This document shows, piece after piece, positions 48,307-58,473 of a DNA stretch of 64,000 nt (positions are counted from its first letter, which is position 1; every line of letters begins with the position of its first letter). Origin of the DNA: Bowmanella sp. JS7-9 (GTDB lineage Bacteria; Pseudomonadota; Gammaproteobacteria; Enterobacterales; Alteromonadaceae); NCBI RefSeq assembly GCF_004329715.1, contig NZ_JXSY01000026.1:50044-114043 (forward strand), in the 5' to 3' direction. The notes under the pieces were generated by a model, which searched no databases, was not told the origin of the DNA, and was given only the letters and a program-made list of their open reading frames with translations. The position numbers were made by a program, and so were the translations under genes.

Positions 48307-48699
48307 ATGCCAATCAGCACAGGCTACCAAGCGTTATTGGCACAAGCCAATGCCAGAATAAAGACCATCAGCGTTGAGCAGGCCAAGGGCATGGTGCATC
48401 AGGCTGATGTGCAGTTTGTTGATATACGTGATGTCCGCGAGTTACAGCGTACGGGCAAAATAGCCGGGGCCTTTCATGCACCGCGCGGCATGCTGGAATT
48501 CTGGGTTGACCCGGCCAGTCCCTATCACAAACCTCTGTTTGCTCAGCCACTGACCTTTGTGCTGTATTGTCAGTCAGGCTGGCGCTCGGCGCTGGCCACA
48601 GACACATTAAAGATGATGGGTATGGACAACGTGTGCCATATAGAAGGCGGCTTCAGCGCCTGGCAACAAGCCGGTGGGACGACGGAAAAGGTAGATTAA
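48307..48699 (+). CDS. Rhodanese-like domain protein
   Basis: 130 aa single rhodanese domain. The active Cys is in LYCQSGWRSALA and the fold ends in HIEGGFSAWQQAGG. Likely a sulfur carrier or persulfide transferase; the partner is unknown. Divergent from the GMC gene; a terminator follows. Confidence 0.9.
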   Translation: MPISTGYQALLAQANARIKTISVEQAKGMVHQADVQFVDIRDVRELQRTGKIAGAFHAPRGMLEFWVDPASPYHKPLFAQPLTFVLYCQSGWRSALATDTLKMMGMDNVCHIEGGFSAWQQAGGTTEKVD

Positions 48700-48726
48700 A
48701 AAAACCGCCCAAAGGCGGTTTTTTTG
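48697..48726. terminator. Bidirectional terminator rhodanese/secF
   Basis: AACCGCC-CAAA-GGCGGTT (48703-48720), with A tract before and T7 after. Confidence 0.87.
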
Positions 48727-48728
48727 AT

Positions 48729-49673
48729 TTAGATAAGCGGTTCCTGATCCGCGCCTTCTTTTTCCACCTCAGGTGGCATCAGATCTTCGCGGCTTACACC
48801 CAGTAACAGCGCCATGGAACTGGCGATATAAATAGATGAATAAGTACCGATAAACACACCAAACAGTAACGCCGTGGCGAAACCATGAATAATCGCGCCA
48901 CCAAAGTAGAACAGCGCGACTAATACCAAAATGGTGGTTAATGATGTGATGATGGTACGGCTCAGGGTTTGCGTCAGTGAGTTATTCACCACCTCAACCG
49001 GTTCACCTTTACGCATCTTACGGAAGTTCTCACGGATGCGGTCACACACCACGATGGTATCGTTGAGCGAGTAACCAATTACCGCCAGCAGCGCCGCCAG
49101 GACGTTTAAGTCAAACTCCATCTGGATAACTGAGAAAAGACCTAGCGTAATAATCACATCGTGCGCCAAGGCTAATACCGAGCCCAGCGCAAAACGCCAT
49201 TCAAAGCGCATCGCCACATAAATCAGGATACACAGCAACGCCACCAGCATGGCCAAACCGCCCTGCTCAGTCAGTTCGTCACCCACGTTTGGTCCAACGA
49301 ACTCGATACGGCGCTGTTCCACCTGGCTACCATCGGCACGCAGCAGGCTAACAACCTGATCACCCAGTTCCGCAGCTTTCACGCCTTCACGGGGTGCCAG
49401 ACGGATCAGTACATCGCGGCTGCTGCCGAAGTTTTGTACCACCGCATCCGGGAATCCGCCATTGTTCATTTGCTGACGAATCGCATCCAGTTGCGCGGGT
49501 TGTTCATAGCCGACTTCAATCAGCGTACCGCCGGTAAAATCCAGCCCCCAGTTCAGGCCATTGACACCCAATGAAATCATTGAGCTAATCAGTAACGCGC
49601 CGGACATGATCATGGCCGGAACACGCAACTTCATAAAGTCGACAACGTCATTTAATTTGATTAACTGAAACAT
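48729..49673 (-). CDS. secF: Protein translocase subunit SecF
   Basis: 314 aa, six membrane helices. LNWGLDFTGGTLIEVGY and VIGYSLNDTIVVCDRIREN are SecF signatures. With SecD it uses the proton or sodium gradient to pull exported proteins across. The last gene of the yajC-secD-secF operon. Confidence 0.97.
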   Translation of the reverse strand: MFQLIKLNDVVDFMKLRVPAMIMSGALLISSMISLGVNGLNWGLDFTGGTLIEVGYEQPAQLDAIRQQMNNGGFPDAVVQNFGSSRDVLIRLAPREGVKAAELGDQVVSLLRADGSQVEQRRIEFVGPNVGDELTEQGGLAMLVALLCILIYVAMRFEWRFALGSVLALAHDVIITLGLFSVIQMEFDLNVLAALLAVIGYSLNDTIVVCDRIRENFRKMRKGEPVEVVNNSLTQTLSRTIITSLTTILVLVALFYFGGAIIHGFATALLFGVFIGTYSSIYIASSMALLLGVSREDLMPPEVEKEGADQEPLI

Positions 49674-49685
49674 AGTGACGACTCC

Positions 49686-51539
49686 TTACACCGACAGCTT
49701 GGTGACACGTTTGCCACCCCAGACGTTATTCACAATCACGCGGGTTACCACAATCGCAGTAAACATCGAGGTGATAATCCCGATAGCCAGCGTAATGGAG
49801 AAGCCTTTAATCGGACCGGTACCGATACCGAACAGAATCACTGCGGCAATCAACGTGGTGATATTGGCATCCAAAATGGTGGAAAACGCACTGTCATAAC
49901 CATGATGGATTGCCTGCTGTGGTCCCCGGCCTTCTCGTAATTCTTCACGAATACGTTCAAAAATCAGCACGTTAGCATCAACTGCCATGCCCACCGTCAA
50001 AACAATCCCGGCCATACCCGGTAATGTCAGCGTCGCGCCCGGGATAAGCCCCATCACTCCGATAATCAGAATCAGGTTAGCCAGCAAGGCTGCGTTAGCG
50101 ACCAGACCAAACTTTTTGTAGTAGAACAGCATAAATGCCAGTACCAACACCAGACCATATAATATGGCGGTTTGACCCAGTTCGATGTTCTCTTTACCCA
50201 GGCTTGGGCCGACGGTGCGTTCTTCGACGATCTGAATCGGCGCAATCAGTGCACCGGCACGCAGAAGCAGTGCCAGATTATGTGCTTCACCCGGGCTGTC
50301 CAGACCGGTAATGCGGAATGCCTGACCCAGTGTGGTCTGAATCGTTGCTACGCTGATAACGCGCTGGATTTTCTCAAACACAGGTTTGTCGTTTTCATCA
50401 CGCTCTGGCAAAGGCTTATATTCGATAAAGACCGTTGCCATTGGCTTTCTGACATTTTCACGTGAAAACGCGGTGATTTGCGCACCACCTTCAGAGTCCA
50501 GCTTAATGTTGACCTGTGGACGACCGTTTTCATCAACCCCGGCACGGGCATCGACGATATGGCTGCCTTTGAGCGCGATAGTATCTACCAACAATTCCGG
50601 ACGGCCGGTTTTATCATTATCGATCAGGATAGAACCCGGTGGCACACGACCGTTCAGCGCATCACGCACATCGTGTTCGGTATCCACCAAGCGGAATTCC
50701 AGCGTCGCCGTAGCGTTAAGAATTTGCTTAGCGTAAGCCGTGTCCTGAATACCCGGTAATTGCACCACGATACGATCTGGGCCCTGACGCTGAATCAGCG
50801 GCTCTGCCACACCCAATTGGTTAACCCGGTTGCGCATGATAGTGATGTTTTGCTTCACTGCATTGTCGCGGGTTTCTTTCAGGCTTAATTCGCTGAATAC
50901 GACTTTTAGCGTCAGCTCACCGGATTCGCTGACCACCACGTCAGGCTTGGTACGTTTGATAAACGACTCCGCCAGGCTCAGCATGTCCGCATCACGGAAC
51001 AGCACAGACACGCTGTTACCTTCAACCTCTACGGTACGGTAGCGAATCTTTTCAATCCGCAGCGAACGGCGCAGTTCATCACGCAGACTTTGCAGGTTGT
51101 CTTTGAGCACGGTATTCATGTCCACTTCCATCAGGAAATGTACACCACCACGTAAGTCCAGACCCAGCTTCAGCGGCTCACCGCCGAGGGCTTTCAGCCA
51201 CTCTGGGGTATCCGGTGCCAGGTTGTTTGCGACGATAAATTTGTTGCCCAGTTCGGCAGCAATGGTCTCGCGCGCCTGGTTTTGTTGATCGGGGTTTTCC
51301 AGACGGATCAGAATTTGTTTGCTATCCGCATCAAATTTGGACCCTTTAATCTTAATGCCCGCATCGGCCAATGCTTGTTCAGCATTCAGCAACACGGTGC
51401 TATCGATGACGGCATTGCGATCCGGCGAGATTTGTACGGCATGATCCTCGCCGTAAATATTGGGCAACGCATACAAACCGGCGACCGCAATCACCAGTAT
51501 GACCATCAGCGTTTTCCACAGGGGAGTCTTGTTCAACAC
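49686..51539 (-). CDS. secD: Protein translocase subunit SecD
   Basis: 617 aa. First helix TLMVILVIAVAGLYALPNI, large periplasmic domain (LGLDLRGGVHFLMEVD; VVQLPGIQDTAYAKQIL), then five C-terminal helices with MAVDANVLIFERIREEL. Starts 74 bases after yajC; a hairpin with a T run lies in that gap. Confidence 0.97.
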   Translation of the reverse strand: MLNKTPLWKTLMVILVIAVAGLYALPNIYGEDHAVQISPDRNAVIDSTVLLNAEQALADAGIKIKGSKFDADSKQILIRLENPDQQNQARETIAAELGNKFIVANNLAPDTPEWLKALGGEPLKLGLDLRGGVHFLMEVDMNTVLKDNLQSLRDELRRSLRIEKIRYRTVEVEGNSVSVLFRDADMLSLAESFIKRTKPDVVVSESGELTLKVVFSELSLKETRDNAVKQNITIMRNRVNQLGVAEPLIQRQGPDRIVVQLPGIQDTAYAKQILNATATLEFRLVDTEHDVRDALNGRVPPGSILIDNDKTGRPELLVDTIALKGSHIVDARAGVDENGRPQVNIKLDSEGGAQITAFSRENVRKPMATVFIEYKPLPERDENDKPVFEKIQRVISVATIQTTLGQAFRITGLDSPGEAHNLALLLRAGALIAPIQIVEERTVGPSLGKENIELGQTAILYGLVLVLAFMLFYYKKFGLVANAALLANLILIIGVMGLIPGATLTLPGMAGIVLTVGMAVDANVLIFERIREELREGRGPQQAIHHGYDSAFSTILDANITTLIAAVILFGIGTGPIKGFSITLAIGIITSMFTAIVVTRVIVNNVWGGKRVTKLSV

Positions 51540-51579
51540 AACTCAACGTCCTTTTTGCAGGGTTAGTAACCCAAAAAAC

Positions 51580-51605
51580 GAAAAAAGCCGGGCCGGGCCC
51601 GACTT
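51580..51605 (-). terminator. Hairpin with T tract between yajC and secD
   Basis: On the minus strand AGTCGGGC-CCG-GCCCGGCT pairs (one G-T) and is followed by T6. It lies directly downstream of yajC and 40 bases before secD, so it would terminate or attenuate transcription entering secDF. Confidence 0.65.
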
Positions 51606-51612
51606 ATTCACA

Positions 51613-51948
51613 TTAAATATTTTTCATGGTGCCTTTAGGCAGAACCGCCGTCACCGCACCTTTTTGTACGACGATGTTGGTGCTGTCGTTCAGGCTGATT
51701 TCGATAAAATCTTTGTCAGCACTGACTTTGTTGATTTTACCGACCATGCCGCCCTGGGTCAGGACTTCATCACCTTTGCTCAGGCCTTCCACCAGCGCCT
51801 TGTGCTCTTTCATGCGTTTAGCTTGTGGGCGATACAGCATGAAATAAAACACTAAACCAAACACGGCCAGCATGATGATCATTTCGAAACCACCACCTTG
51901 TGGTGCACCGGCACCCGCTGCATGGGCACTAGAAATAAAAAAGCTCAT
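51613..51948 (-). CDS. yajC: Preprotein translocase accessory subunit YajC
   Basis: 111 aa. One membrane helix (MIIMLAVFGLVFYFMLYRP) then QAKRMKEHKALVEGLSKGDEV and a small cytoplasmic domain. It associates with SecDF. Follows tgt with a 60-base gap that holds a 16-bp perfect palindrome. Confidence 0.96.
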   Translation of the reverse strand: MSFFISSAHAAGAGAPQGGGFEMIIMLAVFGLVFYFMLYRPQAKRMKEHKALVEGLSKGDEVLTQGGMVGKINKVSADKDFIEISLNDSTNIVVQKGAVTAVLPKGTMKNI

Positions 51949-51982
51949 AGGATTCCCCTGTTTAACTTGTTATTTATTGTAC

Positions 51983-51998
51983 GGGAGCCGCGGCTCCC
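51983..51998. other. Perfect palindrome between tgt and yajC
   Basis: GGGAGCCG followed by CGGCTCCC. No T run follows on either strand, so it is more likely an mRNA processing or stability hairpin than a terminator. Confidence 0.5.
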
Positions 51999-52008
51999 TG
52001 TTATTGAA

Positions 52009-53172
<1,164 letters not shown>

Positions 53173-53303
53173 TTAAAAAAACGCGCCGGATTATACCTGA
53201 TTTTATGGAACGGGAGGAAACCTTTCGCCATGGGATTTTTAGCATTTAGACTGTTTTGTGATGAGCAGTTCAGCATTGTTGCGGGTGCCCTGCTCCAATT
53301 CAC

Positions 53304-54047
53304 TTATTTTGCGATTGCGCGATATTCCTTAATCAACAGACCGTAATCACTTTGTTCCGCGCGAAGCGTCAATGTCCCATTAGCGTTTAGCTTTTGATAG
53401 AAGGGCTCTGACACACAGATATAGGTTGAATCCCAATCTGGTTTACCCAAAAGTCTTAAACGGTATTGACAGAGCTTTGATCTTGAACGTTTTTCATAGG
53501 CCATTGCCACATTTACAGGCTCTACAACTGCGAACTGATGCATACCTAGCGGAACGACACGGTCAACAAAATTATCAACCAATAACCACACCAATAACGG
53601 CAAACAAAAGACCATAACGAGCCCTCGCTTGGACTTCATCAAATAATGCGAAAACCCTGCATCCTTTATGAGAACCACGCACCAGAGTAGTAAGAAGCCA
53701 ATTTTGAGCCCCCAGATCAAGCCAGACAATTCTGATGTAATATGATTAGCCGGCAGGAAATCGGCGAACCCGCCAAGCAATTGAGCAAGTAGCAACCCGA
53801 AAAAGGACAGCAACGTTGTGCGAGTTATCCATAGCAATTCTGCCCAACGAGGTTTTTCTGCTGACTCGACACCTTCACCGGCCAAATCTGCCCCCGTTTG
53901 TGGCATTTGCTTTTCGGTTAACTTTAAATCAAGTGCACGTTGAGCTGCGACGTAACGTTCAGGAAAACGAGTCTGATCTATACGAGCCAATACATCCTGT
54001 AATTCGTCAACGCTGTATGTGGCATAATTTGGCGTATTTTGATTCAT
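53304..54047 (-). CDS. Unrecognised membrane protein between queA and tgt
   Basis: 247 aa. A soluble N-terminus (YATYSVDELQDVLARIDQTRFPERYVAAQ) resembles short motifs seen in unnamed Alteromonadales membrane proteins. Three hydrophobic helices follow (TTLLSFFGLLLAQLLGG; GLIWGLKIGFLLLWCVVLI; GLVMVFCLPLLVWLLVDN), then a soluble C-terminal region of about 75 residues. No catalytic motif. Base composition looks AT-richer than tgt and queA, consistent with later insertion into the operon. Function unknown. Confidence 0.7.
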   Translation of the reverse strand: MNQNTPNYATYSVDELQDVLARIDQTRFPERYVAAQRALDLKLTEKQMPQTGADLAGEGVESAEKPRWAELLWITRTTLLSFFGLLLAQLLGGFADFLPANHITSELSGLIWGLKIGFLLLWCVVLIKDAGFSHYLMKSKRGLVMVFCLPLLVWLLVDNFVDRVVPLGMHQFAVVEPVNVAMAYEKRSRSKLCQYRLRLLGKPDWDSTYICVSEPFYQKLNANGTLTLRAEQSDYGLLIKEYRAIAK

Positions 54048-54084
54048 AGCACCTCCCTGTGCTGCAGATTCATGTTAGGTTTTG

Positions 54085-55122
54085 TCAGGCCCTGTTAATA
54101 AACATGGCATCGCCATAGCTGAAGAAACGATAACGTTGCGCAATAGCCTGCTGATAAGCATGCATCACATTATCGCGCCCGGCAAAAGCGCTGATCAGCA
54201 TAATCAGAGTCGACTCCGGCAAGTGGAAATTGGTCAGCATGGCATCCACTAGCTGAAACTCGTAGCCCGGGTAAATAAATATATCGGTATCGGCAAAAAA
54301 CGGTGCCAGCCCGGTTCCCGCATGTTTCGCTGCCTGTGCAGCAGACTCTAATGAACGTACCGAGGTAGTCCCTACTGCCACAACGCGTTTGCCGGCGGCT
54401 TTGGTGGCAAGAATAGCATCCACCACTTCCTGCGGCACTTCAGCATATTCAGAGTGCATTTTATGTTCAAGAATATTATCGGCACGCACCGGCTGGAACG
54501 TCCCCGCGCCCACATGCAAGGTCACAAACGCCTTGTTGACTCCCTTAGCCTCCAGCGCAGCAAAAATTTCATCGTCAAAGTGCAGGCCCGCAGTAGGCGC
54601 AGCCACCGCCCCGGGTTTTTCACTGTATACCGTCTGATACCGTTCCTGATCGCTCTGTTCGTCAGGACGGTCAATATAGGGTGGCAACGGCATATGGCCA
54701 TGGGCCTGTAAATCGGCCAGCACATCACCTGAGGTAAATTCCAGTTCAAACAGTGCATCATGGCGCGCCAACATGGTGACTTCGACACTGTTTTCCAGGA
54801 TCAGTTTTGTACCCGGTTTAGGCGCTTTGCTGGCGCGCACATGCGCCAACACCCGGCGCTCATCCAGCAGACGTTCTACCAATACCTCAACCTTGCCGCC
54901 ACTGGCTTTTTGCCCCAGCAAGCGCGCGGGGATCACACGGGTATTGTTAAACACCAGTAGGTCACCGGGTTCCAGTAAATTCACAATATCCGGAAAGTGC
55001 AGATGTTGTGTCGTCCCGCTTTTTCCATCCAGATGGAGTAACCGGCTGGCACTGCGTTTTTCAGTGGGATAGCGGGCAATCAATTCATCAGGTAAGTCGA
55101 AGGAAAAATCACTGCGTTTCAT
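54085..55122 (-). CDS. queA: S-adenosylmethionine:tRNA ribosyltransferase-isomerase
   Basis: 345 aa. It adds the epoxycyclopentane from SAM's ribose to preQ1 in tRNA. Signatures: [43 protein letters not shown] and [20 protein letters not shown]. First gene of the queA-tgt-sec block. Confidence 0.97.
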   Translation of the reverse strand: MKRSDFSFDLPDELIARYPTEKRSASRLLHLDGKSGTTQHLHFPDIVNLLEPGDLLVFNNTRVIPARLLGQKASGGKVEVLVERLLDERRVLAHVRASKAPKPGTKLILENSVEVTMLARHDALFELEFTSGDVLADLQAHGHMPLPPYIDRPDEQSDQERYQTVYSEKPGAVAAPTAGLHFDDEIFAALEAKGVNKAFVTLHVGAGTFQPVRADNILEHKMHSEYAEVPQEVVDAILATKAAGKRVVAVGTTSVRSLESAAQAAKHAGTGLAPFFADTDIFIYPGYEFQLVDAMLTNFHLPESTLIMLISAFAGRDNVMHAYQQAIAQRYRFFSYGDAMFINRA

Positions 55123-55178
55123 GGGGTCCCCTTGTTGATAACGGCGGGATTATAAAGACTGTTTAGGGTATGCACCAG

Positions 55179-55316
55179 TATACTTATGTAGCGACCTGAA
55201 TACTTTTTCAACGGAGAAACAGGGTTATACTTCAAACATCAAATGTGTGTGTTGTTCTCTGCGTGTTGTTCCTAGTAACAAATTCGTACACCGGCCTCCC
55301 CTGGCCGGTTTTTTTT
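55179..55316 (+). ncRNA. Candidate small RNA 1 between queA and cheV
   Basis: A plus-strand intrinsic terminator, ACCGGCC-TCCCCT-GGCCGGT with T8 (55290-55316), stands in a gap where both flanking genes run on the minus strand, so it cannot end either. A -10-like TATACT is at 55179-55184 (another at 55226-55231); -35 elements are weak. A transcript of about 80-125 bases is inferred. Confidence 0.45.
55290..55316 (+). terminator. Strong plus-strand intrinsic terminator
   Basis: 7-bp GC-rich stem with a 6-base loop and eight T. Confidence 0.85.
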
Positions 55317-55383
55317 GCCTGAATGGGTATGCTTTTACATACTATGCATTTAGCACTAATACCTTAAACGTTTTAGAATTGTG

Positions 55384-55482
55384 TATACTTTACTCAGTTT
55401 CTCCCAACTTGCTTAACACCTGTTGCAAGTCCGAAACTGACACTTAATTTGCAGCGCCCAGATCCCCTCTGGGCGTTTTTTT
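55384..55482 (+). ncRNA. Candidate small RNA 2 between queA and cheV
   Basis: TATACT at 55384-55389 precedes by about 65 bases a second plus-strand terminator, CGCCCAGA-TCCCC-TCTGGGCG with T7 (55455-55482). It ends exactly at the convergent end of cheV. Expected length about 85 bases. No matching coding frame. Confidence 0.45.
55455..55482 (+). terminator. Plus-strand intrinsic terminator next to cheV end
   Basis: 8-bp perfect stem with a 5-base loop and T7. Confidence 0.85.
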
Positions 55483-56434
55483 ATTTCTGCTCCAGTAATC
55501 GCGCCATGCGCGCCTGTACTTCTGTCACCAATAAATCTGGCTGGAACTTAGAAATAAATGCATTGCAGCCCACCTTCTCGACCATAGCCTGATTAAAACT
55601 GCCGCTTAAGGACGTGTTGAGCACGATATAGAGATCCTGCATGCGCGGATCACTGCGCACTTCGGCAGTCAGTCGGTAACCGTCCATTTCCGGCATTTCT
55701 GCATCGGTAATCATCAGCAGGAGTTCCTCGCTGACTGATTTCCCTTCATCTGCCCACGCTTGCAATCGTTTCAGGGCATCCAAACCATTTTTATCTTCAA
55801 TGATCTCCAGCCCTAACTGCTCCAATGTCTGACGACTTTGCATACGCGCCGTCGCTGAGTCGTCCACAATCAGGACTTTGCGACCCGGCATTTTCGCAAC
55901 CAGCGCTTCGTCAAGCACATCTTCTGAGATAGAAATATCGTAATCGATAATTTCGGCCAGCACTTTTTCCACATCGATGATTTCCACCAAGCGCTGCTGA
56001 CCCTCAATATCGCAACGGGTAATCGCGGTCAGGTAATTACTCCGACCTGCAGTGCTCGGTGGCGGCTGGATATCACTCCAGGAGGTGTTAACGATATTCA
56101 GCACTTCACCAACATAAAAGCCCTGCACGCTGCGATTGTATTCAGTAATGATTACGTTCTCACGCCTATCTTCGACCGGGCGGGAGGCAGGCATACGGAT
56201 CGCCATGCGCAAGTCAATTATCGGAATAGATTTGCCACGGTAGTTGGTCACACCGCGCATATTAGGGTGTGAGCCTGGCATCATATTCATTTTCGGCACA
56301 GTGATCACTTCACGTATCTTGAACACGTTCAGCGCAAATACCTGCATGCCGTGTAAACGAAACAGTAAAAGTTCGAGGCGGTTTTCTCCGACCAGCTTAG
56401 TACGCTGATCAACCGCAGCTAATACACCTGACAT
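55481..56434 (-). CDS. cheV: Chemotaxis protein CheV (CheW-REC fusion)
   Basis: 317 aa from ATG 56434 (MSGVLAAVDQRTKLVGENRLE), the usual CheV start. An N-terminal CheW domain (FALNVFKIREVITVPKMNMM, VTNYRGKSIPIIDLRMA) is joined to a receiver with VDDSATARM and phospho-Asp in MITDAEMPEMDG. It couples receptors to CheA and may buffer phosphate. It stands apart from the main chemotaxis cluster. Confidence 0.95.
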   Translation of the reverse strand: MSGVLAAVDQRTKLVGENRLELLLFRLHGMQVFALNVFKIREVITVPKMNMMPGSHPNMRGVTNYRGKSIPIIDLRMAIRMPASRPVEDRRENVIITEYNRSVQGFYVGEVLNIVNTSWSDIQPPPSTAGRSNYLTAITRCDIEGQQRLVEIIDVEKVLAEIIDYDISISEDVLDEALVAKMPGRKVLIVDDSATARMQSRQTLEQLGLEIIEDKNGLDALKRLQAWADEGKSVSEELLLMITDAEMPEMDGYRLTAEVRSDPRMQDLYIVLNTSLSGSFNQAMVEKVGCNAFISKFQPDLLVTEVQARMARLLEQK

Positions 56435-56499
56435 AATTTTCCGATGATGATTCGCGAGCAGGTATAACAACTTTAGTCACGAACCTGTTGATTTGACCA

Positions 56500-56600
56500 A
56501 TAAAAATGCCGCCCGAAGGCGGCTCAGTGTTGGGAACACCGAAGACGGTCAGATTACCCAACACAGATTGCGCAGCAATAACATTTTGCCCGCATTACCT
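56500..56600 (-). ncRNA. Candidate small RNA or attenuator upstream of cheV
   Basis: On the minus strand, GTGTTGGG (complement of 56557-56564) pairs with CCCAACAC (complement of 56527-56534) around an inner hairpin ACCG-TCTT-CGGT. Three bases later comes the terminator GCCGCC-TTCG-GGCGGC followed by ATTTTTATT (56503-56523). A promoter TAGAAA-N17-TACTAT (56635-56607) would start RNA near 56600, giving about 100 bases. cheV begins 70 bases downstream in the same direction. Confidence 0.5.
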
Positions 56601-56660
56601 ATGCAGATAGTAACCTTAAGAATTCTGTTTTTCTATTTAATTCAGTGAGTTAAATAAAGA

Positions 56661-56693
56661 CAAAAATAGCAGCACCCGGCCATAACCGGATGC
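56661..56693 (-). terminator. Terminator of aceA
   Basis: On the minus strand AGCATCCGG pairs with CCGGGTGCT (one T-G wobble), followed after GCTA by T5. It lies 12 bases past the aceA stop. Confidence 0.75.
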
Positions 56694-56704
56694 TGAGCAG
56701 GTGT

Positions 56705-58300
56705 TTAACCAAATTGGTTCATGGTGTTGTCTTTACCGGATGCCTTCAGTGCGGCATCGCCAGAGAAGTACTCTTTATGATCATCACCCATATCGGAACC
56801 CGCCATGTTCTGGTGTTTCACACAGGCAATACCCTGACGAATTTCCTGACGCTGTACACCCTGTACATAAGCCAGCATCCCCTCGGCACCGAAGTAACCT
56901 TTTGACAGGTTATCGGTAGACAATGCCGCCGTGTGGTAGGTAGGCAAAGTAATCAGGTGGTGGAAGATGCCCGCTTCACGCGCCGCATCCGCCTGGAAGC
57001 TACGAATACGGTTATCGGCTTCCTGAGCCAACTCAGTCTGATCATAATCCACGCTCATCAGCTTGGCACGGTCGTAGGCACTAACGTCTTTACCCGCTTC
57101 CTGCCATGCATCAAACACCTGCTGACGGAAGTTCAGCGTCCAGTTGAATGATGGGCTGTTGTTGTATACCAGCTTGGCATTCGGCACGACTTCACGGATA
57201 CGGTTAACCATGGCGGCAATCTGGCCAATGTGAGGCTTTTCGGTTTCGATCCACAGCAGATCCGCACCATTTTGCAAGCTGGTGATACAGTCCAGCACCA
57301 CACGGTCTTCGCCAGACCCTTTCTTGAACTGGAATAATCCAGATGGCAGGCGCTTAGGACGCAGCAATTTGCCGTTGGCTTTCACAACCACATCACCATT
57401 GGCGATATCATCAGCACTTTCGATATAGTCACCATCGAGGAAACTATTGTATTTGTCACCCAAATCGCCTGGTTCGTTTGTTACCGCGATTTGCTTGGTC
57501 AAACCTGCACCAAGGGAGTCAGTACGTGCAACGATGACACCTTCATCCACACCCAACTCCAAAAACGCATAACGCACCGCATTGATCTTGGCGAGGAAGT
57601 CTGCGTGGGGCACTGTCACTTTACCGTCCTGGTGACCACACTGTTTCTCATCAGATACCTGGTTTTCGATCTGAATCGCGCAAGCTCCGGCTTCAATCAT
57701 TTTCTTCGCCAGCAGGTACGTCGCTTCTTCGTTACCAAAACCGGCGTCGATATCGGCCACGATAGGCACGACATGGGTTTCAAAGTTGTCGATTTTGTTC
57801 TGAATTTCGTCAGCCTTGGCTGTATCACCGGCAGCACGGGCTGCATCTAATTCACGGAACAGGCCGCCCATTTCACGTGCATCAGCCTGACGCAGGAACG
57901 TATAAAGCTCTTCAATCAAAGCCGGCACCGCCGTCTTTTCGTGCATCGACTGATCAGGCAGAGGGCCGAATTCACTGCGTAGCGCAGCAATCATCCAGCC
58001 AGACAGATACAGGTAACGTTTGTTGGTGTTACCAAAGTGCTTCTTAATGGAAATCATTTTTTGCTGACCGATAAAGCCGTGCCAGCAACCCAGTGACTGA
58101 GTATAAGCTGCAGGATTCGCATCATATTCAGCCATGTCTTTACGCATGATAGACGCGGTGTAACGCGCAATATCCAAACCGGTTTTGAAACGATTCTGTG
58201 CCTTCATACGCGCCGCGTATTCCGGGTTGATGGCATGCCAGGCGTCACGCTCTTTGCGCAGTTGAGAAATGGCTTCGATATCCTGTTGATAGCTAGACAT
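56705..58300 (-). CDS. aceA: Isocitrate lyase (531-residue type)
   Basis: 531 aa from ATG 58300 (GGAGAAACCCT upstream). The catalytic Cys lies in DEKQCGH, the variant of KKCGH found in the longer Pseudomonas-type enzyme. It cleaves isocitrate to succinate and glyoxylate. Divergent from a LysR gene; glcB lies beyond it. Malate synthase is G-type rather than AceB. Confidence 0.96.
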   Translation of the reverse strand: MSSYQQDIEAISQLRKERDAWHAINPEYAARMKAQNRFKTGLDIARYTASIMRKDMAEYDANPAAYTQSLGCWHGFIGQQKMISIKKHFGNTNKRYLYLSGWMIAALRSEFGPLPDQSMHEKTAVPALIEELYTFLRQADAREMGGLFRELDAARAAGDTAKADEIQNKIDNFETHVVPIVADIDAGFGNEEATYLLAKKMIEAGACAIQIENQVSDEKQCGHQDGKVTVPHADFLAKINAVRYAFLELGVDEGVIVARTDSLGAGLTKQIAVTNEPGDLGDKYNSFLDGDYIESADDIANGDVVVKANGKLLRPKRLPSGLFQFKKGSGEDRVVLDCITSLQNGADLLWIETEKPHIGQIAAMVNRIREVVPNAKLVYNNSPSFNWTLNFRQQVFDAWQEAGKDVSAYDRAKLMSVDYDQTELAQEADNRIRSFQADAAREAGIFHHLITLPTYHTAALSTDNLSKGYFGAEGMLAYVQGVQRQEIRQGIACVKHQNMAGSDMGDDHKEYFSGDAALKASGKDNTMNQFG

Positions 58301-58375
58301 AGGGTTTCTCCTTTGTGGGCCACCTCTTGGGGTGCGCGCCGTTATTGCTGTAGGGTCAAATACATCAGACTTCAG

Positions 58376-58389
58376 TCGCAATTTCGTGC
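58376..58389. promoter_or_regulatory. Motif shared with glcB, upstream of aceA
   Basis: TCGCAATTTCGTGC, 76 bases before the aceA start, matches TCGCAATTGCGAGC upstream of glcB at 12 of 14 positions. Confidence 0.5.
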
Positions 58390-58473
58390 TTTGCTGAAAT
58401 CTGTTGCTGACAAGCATAGCCAGCCTGATTACAATTCAATAAATTTATAAACCTCATATCCGGCATTGATTTT

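Noticed and set aside
53229..53346. 38-aa frame with a GGGAGG site, overlapping the end of the unknown membrane protein gene
   Set aside because: It runs antisense into a supported gene and has no recognisable family; the ribosome-site match alone is too weak.
55243..55275. Ten-codon Cys-rich frame MCVLFSACCS before a terminator, like a leader peptide
   Set aside because: No plus-strand gene follows that it could attenuate, and no good ribosome site stands close before the ATG.
56446..56478. Sigma-28-like promoter directly in front of cheV
   Set aside because: TAAAGTTG is good, but the -10 half matches only about 5 of 8 with a 12-base spacer, and it would leave a leader under 10 bases.
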